From Veillonella montpellierensis DSM 17217 (lineage in GTDB: Bacteria; Bacillota; Negativicutes; Veillonellales; Veillonellaceae): DNA of 33,528 nucleotides. Of this stretch, positions 8,446 to 17,351 are shown piece by piece (positions within the stretch are counted from its first letter, which is position 1; every line of letters starts with the position of its first letter). The stretch covers positions 1 to 33,528 of the forward strand of contig NZ_AUFY01000019.1 in NCBI RefSeq assembly GCF_000426745.1. The letters run 5' to 3'. A model generated the notes under the pieces. The model ran no database searches and had not been told where the DNA came from. It saw only the letters and a list, made by a program, of their open reading frames with translations. The translations under genes were made by a program, and so were the position numbers.

Positions 8446-9356
8446 CTAACTCCTCCTCGTAACAAATATGTGAGTAAGGCACAAATAGCGTGAACAATTC
8501 CCATCCATAGAAGAATGAATAACAGATACGATTGGATAATGTTATAATCCTTCGCAGCAATACTTTGTACTAAAAATAAGCTTACACCGGGAATGGCAAA
8601 CACAAATTCAACAACGGCGGTACCACCGATAACCCATGAAAATCGACCTACCATCGTAGAAATTAAGGCGATAAGAGCGGGACGAAGACCGTCGCGTAAG
8701 AGCAATGTATTTCGCTTAAACCCACGACAACGAGAAAAATATATGTACGGTGTATGGGCAATTTCTAAAAAATGACTTCGCATGACGCGGCATAATTCCC
8801 CCGTTGTTCCTAGAGCAACTAATAGTAATGCTAGTATGGTAGCTGCGGTGATATTACTATATACTTTTACAACTTGAAAATATACACTTAGTAAATAAAT
8901 TACAAAGACGGCGGTCATAAAGGAAGGCACTGATTGCACGAATAATGATAAGGCACGACTAGCGCGATCCCAAAATCCTTTTGGTTTACATGCGGCGGCA
9001 TAGCCTAGGATAAATGCAAAAAATCCCCCTAATAATACACCACCCAGACCGATTGTGAGTGATAGTGGTACACGTCGTATGATTTCTACGCGTACATCGT
9101 GTCCTGTAATGAAAGAATTACCCCAATCTCCTTGCACAAAGTGGATAATCCAATACCCATATTGATACCATAAAGGTTTATCAAGACCAAAAGAAACTGT
9201 TAAGAACTCAATATTTTCCTTTGTGTGAGGGAGCTGATACGTGGTTAATAATTGAGTTACTGGATCACCGGGTATGGTGCGTACTAAGATAAAAAATAAA
9301 AAGCTTAAGACGAAAAAGCCTAATAGCCATTTTATTAGTTGTTTTGTAAATAACAT
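8442..9356 (-). CDS. Nickel/oligopeptide-type ABC transporter permease (NikB/DppB-like)
   Basis: The 304-residue permease begins with a helix and the RTIPGDPVTQLL motif typical of the DppB/NikB branch. FGLDKPLWYQYGYWIIHFVQGDWGNSF-type sequence follows, then six or so helices. The coupling region contains SRCRGFKRNTLLLRDGLRPALI. AGGAG lies 6 nt before the ATG. A terminator-like hairpin separates it from the binding-protein gene upstream, so it should be expressed less than the binding protein. Confidence 0.9.
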   Translation of the reverse strand: MLFTKQLIKWLLGFFVLSFLFFILVRTIPGDPVTQLLTTYQLPHTKENIEFLTVSFGLDKPLWYQYGYWIIHFVQGDWGNSFITGHDVRVEIIRRVPLSLTIGLGGVLLGGFFAFILGYAAACKPKGFWDRASRALSLFVQSVPSFMTAVFVIYLLSVYFQVVKVYSNITAATILALLLVALGTTGELCRVMRSHFLEIAHTPYIYFSRCRGFKRNTLLLRDGLRPALIALISTMVGRFSWVIGGTAVVEFVFAIPGVSLFLVQSIAAKDYNIIQSYLLFILLWMGIVHAICALLTYLLRGGVR

Positions 9357-9381
9357 AGATTCTCCTGATTATAAACGAAAA

Positions 9382-9409
9382 AAGAGGATACCTGAAAAGG
9401 TATCCTCTT
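9382..9409 (-). terminator. Intercistronic terminator or attenuator after the binding-protein gene
   Basis: A 12-bp perfect stem (9382-9393/9398-9409) with a 4-nt loop is followed on the minus strand by a run of six T, partly inside the stem. It lies in the 60-bp gap between the solute-binding protein and the first permease. Partial termination here would raise binding protein over membrane subunits, as in many ABC operons; the hairpin may also protect the 3' end of the shorter mRNA. Confidence 0.75.
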
Positions 9410-9416
9410 CTTATTG

Positions 9417-10913
9417 TTAGAAGCCCAATTTTGCGTTAACTATATAATAGTCACCACCATATGGTTCATACCCTTTGATACTATCGCTTACTGCAATATG
9501 CCAATCTGGGTCTACCAAGAATAATGCTGGCGCATCTTCATATAGAATATGCTGTACATCTTGTGCCAATTTATTTCTTACGGTTCTATCTTTTTCAGTG
9601 CCCATTTGGTCTAGCAACTGATCAACGGCTGAGTTAGAATAGCCCATTGTATTGTTTGATTCGTTGGTTCTGAAGAATTGATTAAGGAAGAAACTAGGTT
9701 CTCCTGTAGGGGCTGTATGTTGTGCATATACCATGATATCAAATTGTCCAGATTTTTTGAATTGATCAATATTATCTACAATTGAGCTAGTTGTTTCAAT
9801 GCCTAATTCTTTTAATTGGGAAGCCATTACTTGCACAATTAATCCGAGATCAGGACGGGATGTATAAGTTACTAAGCGAACAGTTAATGGTTGTCCATCT
9901 TTTTCAAGCATGCCAGAAGCATTCTTATGATAGCCTGCTTGTTCTAATAATTTAGCAGCTTCTTCCTTGTTGAATACAACTTTTTCTTTTCCTGCAAAAT
10001 CATAATAGGAAGCAAATAAACCAGTAGCCACACGGCCGCCTTTTAACACGTTAATATAATCTTCACGATTCAATCCTAAGTTGATAGCTTTGCGAACAGT
10101 TGGATCCGCCATAGGACCTTCTTTTAGATTACACATGCCAAAATATTGATAACCTGCTGGTATAGTTTTTACTGTTTTTCCTTCACTTGTAAGCATATCT
10201 GCTACATCTGGTGTTACAGTAAAGGCCATGTCAATATCGCCGCTTTCAAAGGCTAACTTAAGCGCTGATGCATCTTTGAATGTACGAATTTCTACATTTT
10301 TTCGTTTATCTGCGTCAGGATAATATTTGTTAGGGGCTAATACGATTTTATTTTCTGCATCTAATGATTTAATTACATAAGGCCCAGTAAAAATAAATTT
10401 GTCCCCATCTTGTTTAAATACAACATTTGACCATTCTGCTAAGACGGAATCCAGCGCCATGGTTGGTCGTTCTGATTTAATGGTGAAAGTAAATTCACCA
10501 GTAGGATCAAATTTCATTACCCCTGCTGTAGCATTGGACAACTTATTTTTTTCTTGAATCATATTCATTGCAGTACATAATGCTTTGGCATCTACCTTAC
10601 TACCATCAGAGAACTTGGCATCTTCTTTCATCACCACGTTCCAAGTAGTGTCGTCGACTTGTTGAATGCTTTTGATAAAGCGACTTACTAATTTGCCGTG
10701 TTCATCAAGCATGTACACACCTTCTGAAACACCATGGCTAGTTAATCCCCATGGTACAGAAGAATCAGTAGGGTCTGTGCCGCCAATGACCCAAGTTTGT
10801 CCGATGCGGATTGTGTCTTTTGATGTGGAACCGGTGGAACCAGATTGTAGACCACAAGCGGTAAGAGCACCAATTAATAGGATGCTTACTACTAACAATA
10901 AAAATCGTTTCAT
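9417..10913 (-). CDS. Nickel/peptide-type ABC transporter substrate-binding lipoprotein (NikA/CntA-like)
   Basis: This 498-residue family 5 extracellular solute-binding protein has a signal peptide and the lipobox LTAC (Cys at about residue 20). Family segments include FSDGSKVDAKAL (the SBP_bac_5 FHDG motif region), YVIKSLDAENKIVLAPN, SGDIDMAF and VRKAINLGLNREDY. It would capture substrate outside the membrane and deliver it to the two permeases downstream. The operon form and short ATPases favour nickel or a metal-chelate over long peptides, but no ligand residues can be assigned. AAGGAGGAG precedes the ATG; a strong promoter with an overlapping dyad lies upstream. Confidence 0.88.
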   Translation of the reverse strand: MKRFLLLVVSILLIGALTACGLQSGSTGSTSKDTIRIGQTWVIGGTDPTDSSVPWGLTSHGVSEGVYMLDEHGKLVSRFIKSIQQVDDTTWNVVMKEDAKFSDGSKVDAKALCTAMNMIQEKNKLSNATAGVMKFDPTGEFTFTIKSERPTMALDSVLAEWSNVVFKQDGDKFIFTGPYVIKSLDAENKIVLAPNKYYPDADKRKNVEIRTFKDASALKLAFESGDIDMAFTVTPDVADMLTSEGKTVKTIPAGYQYFGMCNLKEGPMADPTVRKAINLGLNREDYINVLKGGRVATGLFASYYDFAGKEKVVFNKEEAAKLLEQAGYHKNASGMLEKDGQPLTVRLVTYTSRPDLGLIVQVMASQLKELGIETTSSIVDNIDQFKKSGQFDIMVYAQHTAPTGEPSFFLNQFFRTNESNNTMGYSNSAVDQLLDQMGTEKDRTVRNKLAQDVQHILYEDAPALFLVDPDWHIAVSDSIKGYEPYGGDYYIVNAKLGF

Positions 10914-10949
10914 GTGTCTCCTCCTTATGATTTGATTAAAGTCAATAAA

Positions 10950-10978
10950 ATTATAGCATGTATTGTTAACTAGAACAA
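10950..10978 (-). promoter_or_regulatory. Promoter of the Nik/Cnt-type operon
   Basis: On the minus strand TTGTTC (10978-10973) and TATAAT (10955-10950) are 17 bp apart, and TGC immediately precedes the -10 (extended -10). The start site would lie about 30 nt before the ATG at 10913. Confidence 0.75.
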
Positions 10979-10985
10979 TTCATAC
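10956..10985. promoter_or_regulatory. Inverted-repeat operator overlapping the Nik-type promoter
   Basis: Twelve-base arms (10956-10967 and 10974-10985) with two mismatches flank a 6-bp spacer. The inner arms ATTGTT/AACAAT are perfect. The dyad covers the promoter spacer and the whole -35 hexamer, so a bound protein would block RNA polymerase. The outer part reads GTATGA on one side, like a NikR half-site, but the other side and the spacing do not fit the NikR consensus. The regulator is therefore unknown. Confidence 0.5.
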
Positions 10986-11237
10986 GCTATGAAAGTTTTT
11001 TATTATACCATGATTTTATTTGCTAGATAGATATAGGAGCATAGGGGACTGAATATAGAAAGAAAAGGGGTGATAGGGATCTATATAGTTCTACTTTAAT
11101 AAAGGCCGTAGAGACTCAGCTATCAACGTGCGTAAACACATAAGGAAATAGATGAGAGTTTCTATCGATATAGGCGTCTATGATAGACGAATGCATTAGG
11201 GAAAAGCAGGTGAGTATATAATCTCTGTGGACATATA
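10986..11237. other. Intergenic stretch without recognisable gene
   Basis: Between the Nik-type promoter and the rpsD terminator I see no coding frame with a ribosome site, no RNA family and no clear repeat. Confidence 0.6.
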
Positions 11238-11269
11238 AAAAACCGCTTTTCTGTAGAAAAGCGGTTTTT
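11238..11269 (-). terminator. rpsD terminator
   Basis: A perfect 14-bp stem (11238-11251/11256-11269) has a 4-nt loop. On the minus strand it ends in a run of T. It lies 12 bp after the rpsD stop codon. Confidence 0.93.
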
Positions 11270-11280
11270 GTGACGCCAAA

Positions 11281-11868
11281 TTATTTTGAGTACAATTCGA
11301 CGATAAGTGTTTCGTTTACTTCGATAGGAAGTTCTTCACGTTGTGGAAGACGTGTTAATGTACCTTTGAAAGCTTCTTCTTCTTTAGTAATGTAAGGAAG
11401 ATCAAAAGATTTCAATTCTTGGAAGTTGGATTTGAACATTTCGTTTTCACGAGATGCTTCACGAAGTTCGATGACATCGCCAACTTTACATTGGTAGGAA
11501 GGAATATCAACGCGACGGCCATTGACTAAAATATGACCATGGTTTACCATTTGACGAGATTGGCGAATGGAATTACCAAAACCGATACGATATACCAAGT
11601 TATCAAGACGACATTCTAACAAGATTAACATGTTTTGACCAGTAACACCTGGCATTTTTTTAGCTCTATCATAATAGCGTACGAATTGACGTTCTAATAA
11701 ATTGTAATACGCTTTAACTTTTTGTTTTTCTAGTAATTGAAGACCATATTCAGATAATTTCTTTTGTCGTTGGTCTTTCTTAACACGTTTTAAAGCCTTC
11801 GCATGACCGAATACGTTCACACCAAAGCGACGGCATAACTTAAATCGTGCTTCTCTTCTCGTTGCCAT
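11281..11868 (-). CDS. rpsD: 30S ribosomal protein S4
   Basis: The 195-residue protein is a primary 16S rRNA-binding protein that starts assembly of the 30S body. The N-terminal [16 protein letters not shown] is followed by the S4 domain: [35 protein letters not shown] chose the ATG at 11868 because it gives the canonical N-terminus and has GAGGTGA about 8 nt upstream; the frame opens 54 nt further upstream without a ribosome site. Only one Cys occurs near the N-terminus, so the zinc-binding version is ruled out. It is a single-gene unit with its own promoter and terminator. Confidence 0.98.
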   Translation of the reverse strand: MATRREARFKLCRRFGVNVFGHAKALKRVKKDQRQKKLSEYGLQLLEKQKVKAYYNLLERQFVRYYDRAKKMPGVTGQNMLILLECRLDNLVYRIGFGNSIRQSRQMVNHGHILVNGRRVDIPSYQCKVGDVIELREASRENEMFKSNFQELKSFDLPYITKEEEAFKGTLTRLPQREELPIEVNETLIVELYSK

Positions 11869-11924
11869 GTTATACATCACCTCATATATTAAATAAAAAC
11901 ATGTACATAAAATAGTACTCACCT

Positions 11925-11953
11925 ATCATAGCACGTTGTGTGATGAGTGTCAA
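11925..11953 (-). promoter_or_regulatory. rpsD promoter
   Basis: On the minus strand TTGACA (11953-11948), a 17-bp spacer and TATGAT (11930-11925), preceded by TGC, form a near-consensus extended promoter. The leader before the rpsD ATG is only about 50 nt, leaving little space for a long S4 autoregulatory RNA. Confidence 0.88.
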
Positions 11954-12595
11954 TTCATTGTATTAATTGATTTAGAATTCTATGCGCATTCAAATTCCAT
12001 AGGGTTGTCTGTTTTATATATTGTATGGTACGGTTACGCCTGGGCCATTGAGGATAGACTGCAATTTTAATAGAGAAAAACCTTTATAGTAGGTTATGTT
12101 GGTTGTTAGTTTTTACTTGCGACTATGTGCACGTGGACCTATTGTCAGTCAATATACGTTACCTTTTTTTATAAAGCACGTGTGATTAGGGAAAGCAATC
12201 ATGTCTATCCCTTTTATGAGGATTACTTTTATAGAGCGCATATAAGTATCGTGTTGTGGGCGGTAGGGGGACACTATGTATTGGAGGATTAGCAAGTAAA
12301 TTGTTTTCTCTTTGCGTACTGTAGATGGTGTATCGAGTGTATATCTAATCAGTTATTAATAAGCTAACTAAAGTGACATCAGCATTTCGTATAGTTAAAT
12401 AATTAAATGTATTATATAATATATTAATCATATATGGTGATAGCTATGATGACAGAAAGAGGGCTTATATAAATTACAACGATGTGGCTTATTGCAATTC
12501 ATGTATGCCAATTATAGAAATTTTTAGAACCTATTTAATAGCATATATTAAGATAATTAATACTAAAAAACAGTATGAAAAATTTTAAAATATGC
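11954..12595. other. Long AT-rich intergenic region
   Basis: About 640 bp lie between the rpsD promoter and the LysR-gene promoter. I find no coding frame of useful length with a ribosome site on either strand, no tRNA-like fold and no obvious repeat. It may hold decayed sequence. Confidence 0.5.
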
Positions 12596-12601
12596 TATAA
12601 T
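12596..12601 (+). promoter_or_regulatory. Extended -10 of the LysR-type gene
   Basis: TGC-TATAAT is an extended -10 element 75 bp upstream of the start codon. The -35 position carries no good hexamer, which often goes with activator dependence or autoregulation. Confidence 0.45.
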
Positions 12602-12675
12602 AGAACCGTTAAAATAGAAATCATAGTTGATTTATAAAATAAATTGATTAAGTTCGAATAAGGAGCGGTTTCAAC

Positions 12676-13575
12676 ATGAAAGAACTACCAACTCTACAGG
12701 AATTACAAAGCTTTATAGCCTACAATAAAATGGGGAATTTCACATTAGCGGCCCAATCTATGAATATTACACAATCTGCATTTAGTGCACAGATGAAAAA
12801 ATTAGAACGATTGGTAGGCGTAAAATTAATTGCTCGTTCCACAAGAGGTAGTTGCTTAACACAAGAAGGCGAACGTTTTTTACCAGAAGCAGAACATATT
12901 ATTGAAAGTTTAGAACGGGCAGTACATACGATTCGTTTATCGAGTAAACTAGAACGACCTGTACTCAATGTAGGTATATTGCGTAGTATGGGTGATATTC
13001 GCTTGAATTCTTTTGTGGCACATTTTTCAGGGGACAATCCAGACTTTTCAATTAGCGTGTTTGATATGGAAGAAGAAGAAATGCTCTTGGATCTTCGTGA
13101 AAATCGCATCGATATTGGTTTTGTATATTTGCCAAATAATAAAGATATGAGCATGTATGAAAGTGTAGCTCTTCGTGATGATAATATCGTCTATTACGCG
13201 CCATTGATAACTAATTTACCGGCAGATCAAAAAGTAACGATTCGTCAAATTGTGGAATCGCCTTTAGTAGCCTATCCGCCTAAATACTTTATGAGTCGTG
13301 CGATGAGAAGCTATTTCTCCGAAGTGTCGCAACATGATAAACCACATGGCAGTCGCTTATCCAACCCATATGCGATGGTAGATTATTGTAAGAAGAATAA
13401 AGCCGGTGCTATGGTGTCTAAACGATTCTTAACTGAATTAGGAATTACTGAGGGATACTACGAGTTACAAAAACCGCTAAATTTGCAAGTATGCTTTGTA
13501 TATCGTAAAGGTAACTCCAAATGGGAAACTATGAAAATTTTCATGGAACATGTAACACGGCAAACGTTAGGGTAG
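12676..13575 (+). CDS. LysR-family transcriptional regulator
   Basis: The 299-residue protein has an N-terminal winged helix-turn-helix at residues ~6-65. It shows the classic LysR sequence FTLAAQSMNITQSAFSAQMKKLE with VGVKLIAR following. A linker helix and a two-lobed effector domain follow, with VGILRSMGDI at the start of lobe 1 and DIGFVYLP marking the hinge. TAAGGAG lies about 11 nt before the ATG. It is a single-gene unit in the same direction as rplM, and no divergent target gene adjoins it, so its regulon and effector cannot be guessed. Confidence 0.93.
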   Translation: MKELPTLQELQSFIAYNKMGNFTLAAQSMNITQSAFSAQMKKLERLVGVKLIARSTRGSCLTQEGERFLPEAEHIIESLERAVHTIRLSSKLERPVLNVGILRSMGDIRLNSFVAHFSGDNPDFSISVFDMEEEEMLLDLRENRIDIGFVYLPNNKDMSMYESVALRDDNIVYYAPLITNLPADQKVTIRQIVESPLVAYPPKYFMSRAMRSYFSEVSQHDKPHGSRLSNPYAMVDYCKKNKAGAMVSKRFLTELGITEGYYELQKPLNLQVCFVYRKGNSKWETMKIFMEHVTRQTLG

Positions 13576-13595
13576 AATTAATACCCTTTGATATG

Positions 13596-13624
13596 TTGAC
13601 ATTATCTGTAAAAGTCTGTATAAT
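13596..13624 (+). promoter_or_regulatory. rplM-rpsI promoter
   Basis: TTGACA (13596-13601), a 17-bp spacer and TATAAT (13619-13624) give a full consensus promoter just after the LysR gene stop. Confidence 0.93.
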
Positions 13625-13630
13625 TTTCTG

Positions 13631-13704
13631 AGTAAGCTTTTATCTAGTTTCCATTAGCCCCGGAAGCAGATAGGTAGCTTTTTGGTAGATTTAGTCGTAA
13701 TTTA
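13631..13704 (+). promoter_or_regulatory. Candidate L13-type mRNA leader
   Basis: The roughly 85-nt untranslated leader of rplM contains short complementary blocks, for example AAGCTTTTATC with GATAGGTAGCTTTTT. Firmicutes rplM mRNAs commonly carry a structured L13 leader at this position. I infer such a leader from position and pairing; I cannot confirm its consensus. Confidence 0.4.
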
Positions 13705-13718
13705 GGAGGAAAAGCAGC

Positions 13719-14159
13719 ATGAAAACTACATTTATGGCCAATGCGAGCACAATTGAACGCAAATGGTATGTTGTTGACGCTGAAGGTAAAACTTTAGGAC
13801 GCCTTGCTGCCGAAGTAGCTAAAGTTCTTCGGGGCAAACATAAACCAACATTTACACCACATGTAGATACAGGTGATTATGTAATTGTTATTAATGCAGA
13901 AAAAATTCGTTTAACAGGTAAAAAATTATTGCAAAAAACTTATTTCCGTCATTCTGGTTATGTGGGTGGCACTCGTTTCATCCCAGTTGCTGATATGTTG
14001 GCAAAACAACCTGAACGCGTTGTAGAAATTGCAGTAAAAGGCATGTTACCTAAAAATAAATTAGGTGCTCAAATGTATCGTAAATTAAACGTATATGCAG
14101 GTGCTGAGCATCCGCATGCAGCTCAAAAACCTGAAGTTTTGGAAATAGACGTTAGATAA
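13719..14159 (+). CDS. rplM: 50S ribosomal protein L13
   Basis: The 146-residue protein is an early-assembly 23S rRNA-binding protein. Canonical segments are [21 protein letters not shown] at the N-terminus, [34 protein letters not shown] and the C-terminal [24 protein letters not shown] lies upstream of the ATG. rpsI follows 18 bp downstream in the conserved L13-S9 order. Confidence 0.99.
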   Translation: MKTTFMANASTIERKWYVVDAEGKTLGRLAAEVAKVLRGKHKPTFTPHVDTGDYVIVINAEKIRLTGKKLLQKTYFRHSGYVGGTRFIPVADMLAKQPERVVEIAVKGMLPKNKLGAQMYRKLNVYAGAEHPHAAQKPEVLEIDVR

Positions 14160-14177
14160 TTCGGAGGAGGCATATAA

Positions 14178-14570
14178 ATGGCAGTAGCACAATATTACGG
14201 CACAGGCCGTAGAAAATCTTCCGTTGCTAGAGTGCGTCTAGTACCGGGCACAGGTAATATTACTATTAATAATCGTGGCTTAGCTGAATACTTTGGTCGT
14301 CAAACATTAGAATTAATCGTAAAACAACCATTGAATTTAACTGGCACAGTTGAACAATATGATGTTATCGCATCTGTAGCTGGTGGCGGTCCTTCTGGCC
14401 AAGCTGGTGCAGTTCGTCACGGCATTTCTCGTGCTTTATTAGCTGTTGATGGCGATTTACGTCAAGCTTTGAAAAAAGCTGGCTTCTTGACTCGTGACCC
14501 ACGTATGAAAGAACGTAAAAAATACGGTCTTAAAAAAGCCCGTAAAGCATCTCAGTTCTCAAAACGTTAA
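14178..14570 (+). CDS. rpsI: 30S ribosomal protein S9
   Basis: The 130-residue protein begins with [16 protein letters not shown] and ends [12 protein letters not shown]. The basic tail reaches the peptidyl-tRNA site in the ribosome. GGAGGAGG lies just upstream of the ATG. It is the second gene of rplM-rpsI and is closed by a strong terminator 15 bp after its stop. Confidence 0.99.
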   Translation: MAVAQYYGTGRRKSSVARVRLVPGTGNITINNRGLAEYFGRQTLELIVKQPLNLTGTVEQYDVIASVAGGGPSGQAGAVRHGISRALLAVDGDLRQALKKAGFLTRDPRMKERKKYGLKKARKASQFSKR

Positions 14571-14585
14571 TAGTAGCGTTTTACA

Positions 14586-14618
14586 AAAACCCAGTAACCT
14601 TTTTGGTTACTGGGTTTT
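14586..14618 (+). terminator. rplM-rpsI terminator
   Basis: A perfect 14-bp stem (14586-14599/14605-14618) with a T5 loop ends in TTTTC. Confidence 0.93.
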
Positions 14619-14893
14619 CTTGCGTTTACTATGCTATCGTTGTTGAGATGGTATCTCCTATGGACATAGTAGAAATAAAGCTACATTCTCTATGTTAGTA
14701 TGGTCTATAATTATGGTGATTGCAATGGGATGTGATTTTATAAACAATCGTTGTAATAGACATAAGATAACAGCCGTTTAAATGTTGTTTTTTATTTCTT
14801 AAGAATACTCAATAGTATCTGTATAAGATCGAAAGATTAACCGTTGGATTTTAAGAAAGGTATCAACTTTGCTAGATAAATAGATATTATGGC
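14619..14893. other. Intergenic region without recognisable gene
   Basis: No coding frame with a ribosome site and no RNA gene is visible. A possible promoter for the next gene (TTGCTA 14869-14874, TATAAT 14894-14899, spacer 19) lies at its end. Confidence 0.5.
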
Positions 14894-15009
14894 TATAATT
14901 ATTGAAAACTACATCTATAGTTTTTTATGTAGGTGTAACAGTAAATAATACGTGTTAGATTTTGGTAAGACAAGTGATAATTGAAGTATTAAAAAGATGT
15001 GGGATTTTT

Positions 15010-15288
15010 ATGTGGCAACAATTTCTATTACGTACGATGCGTATTCTAGGTTATGTAACTACTATAGGACTTTTGTTCCTAGGAACGTACGCCCTAACTA
15101 CATTTTATTTTTTCGTTGTACTTTTTATAGTTTTGTGCATATTGGCTCTATTAGGATTATCCTCAGTTATACTTCAAAACTTTGAATATATAATGTGGAC
15201 CTTTCTTATAGGAAACTTTATATACTGCCTATATCGTTGCTGTTACAAATCGATTACAAGGACTGAAATGAAGACCATGCTCTGGTAA
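15010..15288 (+). CDS. Small hypothetical membrane protein
   Basis: From the ATG at 15010 the frame gives 92 residues, starting MWQQFLLRTMRILGY. The frame is open from a TTG at 14962 (108 residues), but neither start has a convincing Shine-Dalgarno. Three hydrophobic segments at roughly residues 10-30, 34-52 and 58-78 point to an inner-membrane protein, and the C-terminal 15 residues are basic. A TATAAT box upstream and a proper terminator 28 bp after the stop support a real transcription unit. I do not recognise the family and assign no function. Confidence 0.5.
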   Translation: MWQQFLLRTMRILGYVTTIGLLFLGTYALTTFYFFVVLFIVLCILALLGLSSVILQNFEYIMWTFLIGNFIYCLYRCCYKSITRTEMKTMLW

Positions 15289-15315
15289 AGTAGTTACACA
15301 ACCTTTATAACGCTA

Positions 15316-15343
15316 ATAGTCTACAACTTTGTAGGCTATTTTT
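15316..15343 (+). terminator. Terminator after the small membrane protein gene
   Basis: A 10-bp stem (15316-15325/15330-15339, one G-T pair) with a 4-nt loop is followed by TTTTT. Confidence 0.8.
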
Positions 15344-15420
15344 ACGCTTTATGCTCCTTTTTCTTGACTTTGTATATCGCCATATACAAATACATAATTT
15401 TATTACAAGACGTAGTAAAT

Positions 15421-15452
15421 AAGGCATCTCATGAATAATCATGAGATGCCTT
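15421..15452 (-). terminator. Terminator of the rbs operon
   Basis: A perfect 14-bp stem (15421-15434/15439-15452) has a 4-nt loop, 45 bp after the rbsB stop. On the minus strand the tail is TTATTTAC, only moderately T-rich. Confidence 0.8.
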
Positions 15453-15497
15453 ATTATATTTCACATCAAGTTGTAAATGGTGTCGTCAGGTACATAT

Positions 15498-16403
15498 TTA
15501 TTTTTTTATTACTTTTAAATCTACAGGAATTTTAGCTTCTACTTGTTCGCCAGCTATAATTTTAGCGGCAGTAGCAATAGCAATTTGTCCCATCATTTCA
15601 GGTTGCTGTGCAATAGTAGCACTGAGGGAACCGTTGTCAACAGCAGTTTGGCCATCTTGTGTACCGTCAAAGCCTACGATGAAAAGTTGTTTGTTAGCTG
15701 ATTTAGCAGCTTCAATAGCACCTAATGCCATTTCATCATTTTGTGCAAAGATAGCTTGTACATCTGGGTTAGCTTGCAACATATTAGTAGCAACGTTTAA
15801 GCCTTTAGTGCGATCAAAATCAGCAGATTGTTTTCCTAATACTGTTAAATGTTGATCTGCAAATGCGTGGAAACCTTCGCCACGTTCACGTGTAGCAGAA
15901 GCACCAGGAACACCTTCAAGTTCGATAACTTTGGCTTTTTCTCCAAGTGCTTGTGCAATTAATTGAGCAGCCATTTCTCCACCTTTTTTATTATCAGAAG
16001 CAATGTGAGTTACCACAGTACCTTGATCGGCAGAACGGTCTAAGGTAATTACTGGAATTTTTTTGTTGTTGGCTAATTCTACAGACGTAGAGATAGCAGC
16101 AGAGTCAACAGGATTGATAATTAACAATGATACATTACTTTCTAATAAATCAGAAATGTCATTCGCCTGTTTGGCAGGGTCGTTTTGAGCATCTACGATT
16201 TTAACTTTTAGCCCCATCTTATTAGCTTGATCTTCAATACCTTTTTTTATAGATACGAAGAATGGGTTATTTAATGTTGAGATAGATACGCCGATAGTAG
16301 CACTTTTTTTGTCATTACTACCAGCATTATTATTGGAGCCACAACCAGCTACCAATGCGATAACGGTAACAGCTATCGCTACTAGTGCAAATATTTTTTT
16401 CAT
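15498..16403 (-). CDS. rbsB: Ribose ABC transporter substrate-binding lipoprotein
   Basis: The 301-residue periplasmic-binding protein belongs to the Peripla_BP_4 (LacI-like) family. It has a signal peptide with lipobox LVAGC (Cys21). Family segments are STLNNPFFVSIKKGIEDQA, VDAQNDPAKQANDISDLL, INPVDSAAISTSVELAN and VGFDGTQDGQTAV. The aromatic and polar residues around NNPFF and the TLDRSAD segment are those that hold ribose in E. coli RbsB. It is the last gene of the operon, 11 bp after rbsC; in many rbs operons it is the most abundant product. Confidence 0.94.
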   Translation of the reverse strand: MKKIFALVAIAVTVIALVAGCGSNNNAGSNDKKSATIGVSISTLNNPFFVSIKKGIEDQANKMGLKVKIVDAQNDPAKQANDISDLLESNVSLLIINPVDSAAISTSVELANNKKIPVITLDRSADQGTVVTHIASDNKKGGEMAAQLIAQALGEKAKVIELEGVPGASATRERGEGFHAFADQHLTVLGKQSADFDRTKGLNVATNMLQANPDVQAIFAQNDEMALGAIEAAKSANKQLFIVGFDGTQDGQTAVDNGSLSATIAQQPEMMGQIAIATAAKIIAGEQVEAKIPVDLKVIKK

Positions 16404-16414
16404 GGATAAACCTC

Positions 16415-17350
16415 CTACGCTTTTTTGCGATCCACAAGAACAGCAAGTAAGATGACGATACCTTTTACAACTTGTTGATAGAAACTAGATACATCTAAAA
16501 TATTTAAGCCATTATTTAATGTGCCGATGATAAGCGCACCAATTAATGTGCCTACAATGTGGCCTTTACCGCCAGATAGACTTGTGCCACCAAGAACGAC
16601 GGCGGCGATCGCATCTAACTCATATCCTGTACCAGCAGTTGGCTGAGCAGAATTTAAACGAGATGTGATGATGGCACCGGCAATGGCACAGAGCATACCA
16701 GTCAATGCATAGGCTACAATTTTAATGCGATTAATTTTAATACCCGCAATAAAACTAACTTTTTCAGAACCACCAACGGCGTAAGTTTTACGCCCAAAGG
16801 AGGTTTTAGAAAGGACGAACCAAAGAATCAAGAAAGATAGAAACATGGTGATGGCTGGAATTGGAATTTCCAACAAATTACCTTGACCAAATGCATGAAA
16901 GGCACTATCGGTAGTTAAACCAGAAATAGGATTGCCGTTAGTAAATACGAGGGTAGCCCCACGATAGATTGTCATTGTTGCCAAGGTGGCGATGAAAGGA
17001 GCTACGCGACCAAAGGTAATGACAATACCATTGATACTGCCCAAAATAAGACCAAATATAGCCGATACGACAATGGCTATTTCTGGATTCATGCTGCCTA
17101 CGATAAAGTTTGCCATAATAGCACTGGATAGAGCGAGTATGGAACCTACTGATAAATCAATGCCACCAGTGAGAATAACAAAGGTCATGCCAAAGGCGAT
17201 AATGGCATTAATCGATACTTGGCGCAGTAAATTTTTTAAGTTAGAAATTTCTAAAAAACTAGAATTTAATGTAGAAATAATAATAAATAAGATGATAAGA
17301 CCGATGAGAGGTCCTAGTTTTTTTATGGTTTCAATAGCTTTCGTGTTCAT
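16415..17350 (-). CDS. rbsC: Ribose ABC transporter permease
   Basis: The 311-residue BPD_transp_2 family permease has eight to ten hydrophobic helices. Recognisable motifs are GMTFVILTGGIDLSVGSILALSS, GRVAPFIATLATMTIYRG and the C-terminal AIAAVVLGGTSLSGGKGHIVGTLIGAL. It forms the ribose channel with RbsA as motor. AGGAGGAG precedes the ATG, and the gene begins 1 bp after the rbsA stop. Confidence 0.96.
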   Translation of the reverse strand: MNTKAIETIKKLGPLIGLIILFIIISTLNSSFLEISNLKNLLRQVSINAIIAFGMTFVILTGGIDLSVGSILALSSAIMANFIVGSMNPEIAIVVSAIFGLILGSINGIVITFGRVAPFIATLATMTIYRGATLVFTNGNPISGLTTDSAFHAFGQGNLLEIPIPAITMFLSFLILWFVLSKTSFGRKTYAVGGSEKVSFIAGIKINRIKIVAYALTGMLCAIAGAIITSRLNSAQPTAGTGYELDAIAAVVLGGTSLSGGKGHIVGTLIGALIIGTLNNGLNILDVSSFYQQVVKGIVILLAVLVDRKKA

Positions 17351-17351
17351 A

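Noticed and set aside
11869-11924. S4 autoregulatory leader upstream of rpsD
   Set aside because: The leader is only about 50 nt and I could not find a pseudoknot-like arrangement.
13570-13586. Small hairpin at the end of the LysR gene as terminator
   Set aside because: The stem is only 5 bp with a 7-nt loop and overlaps the stop codon; too weak to call.
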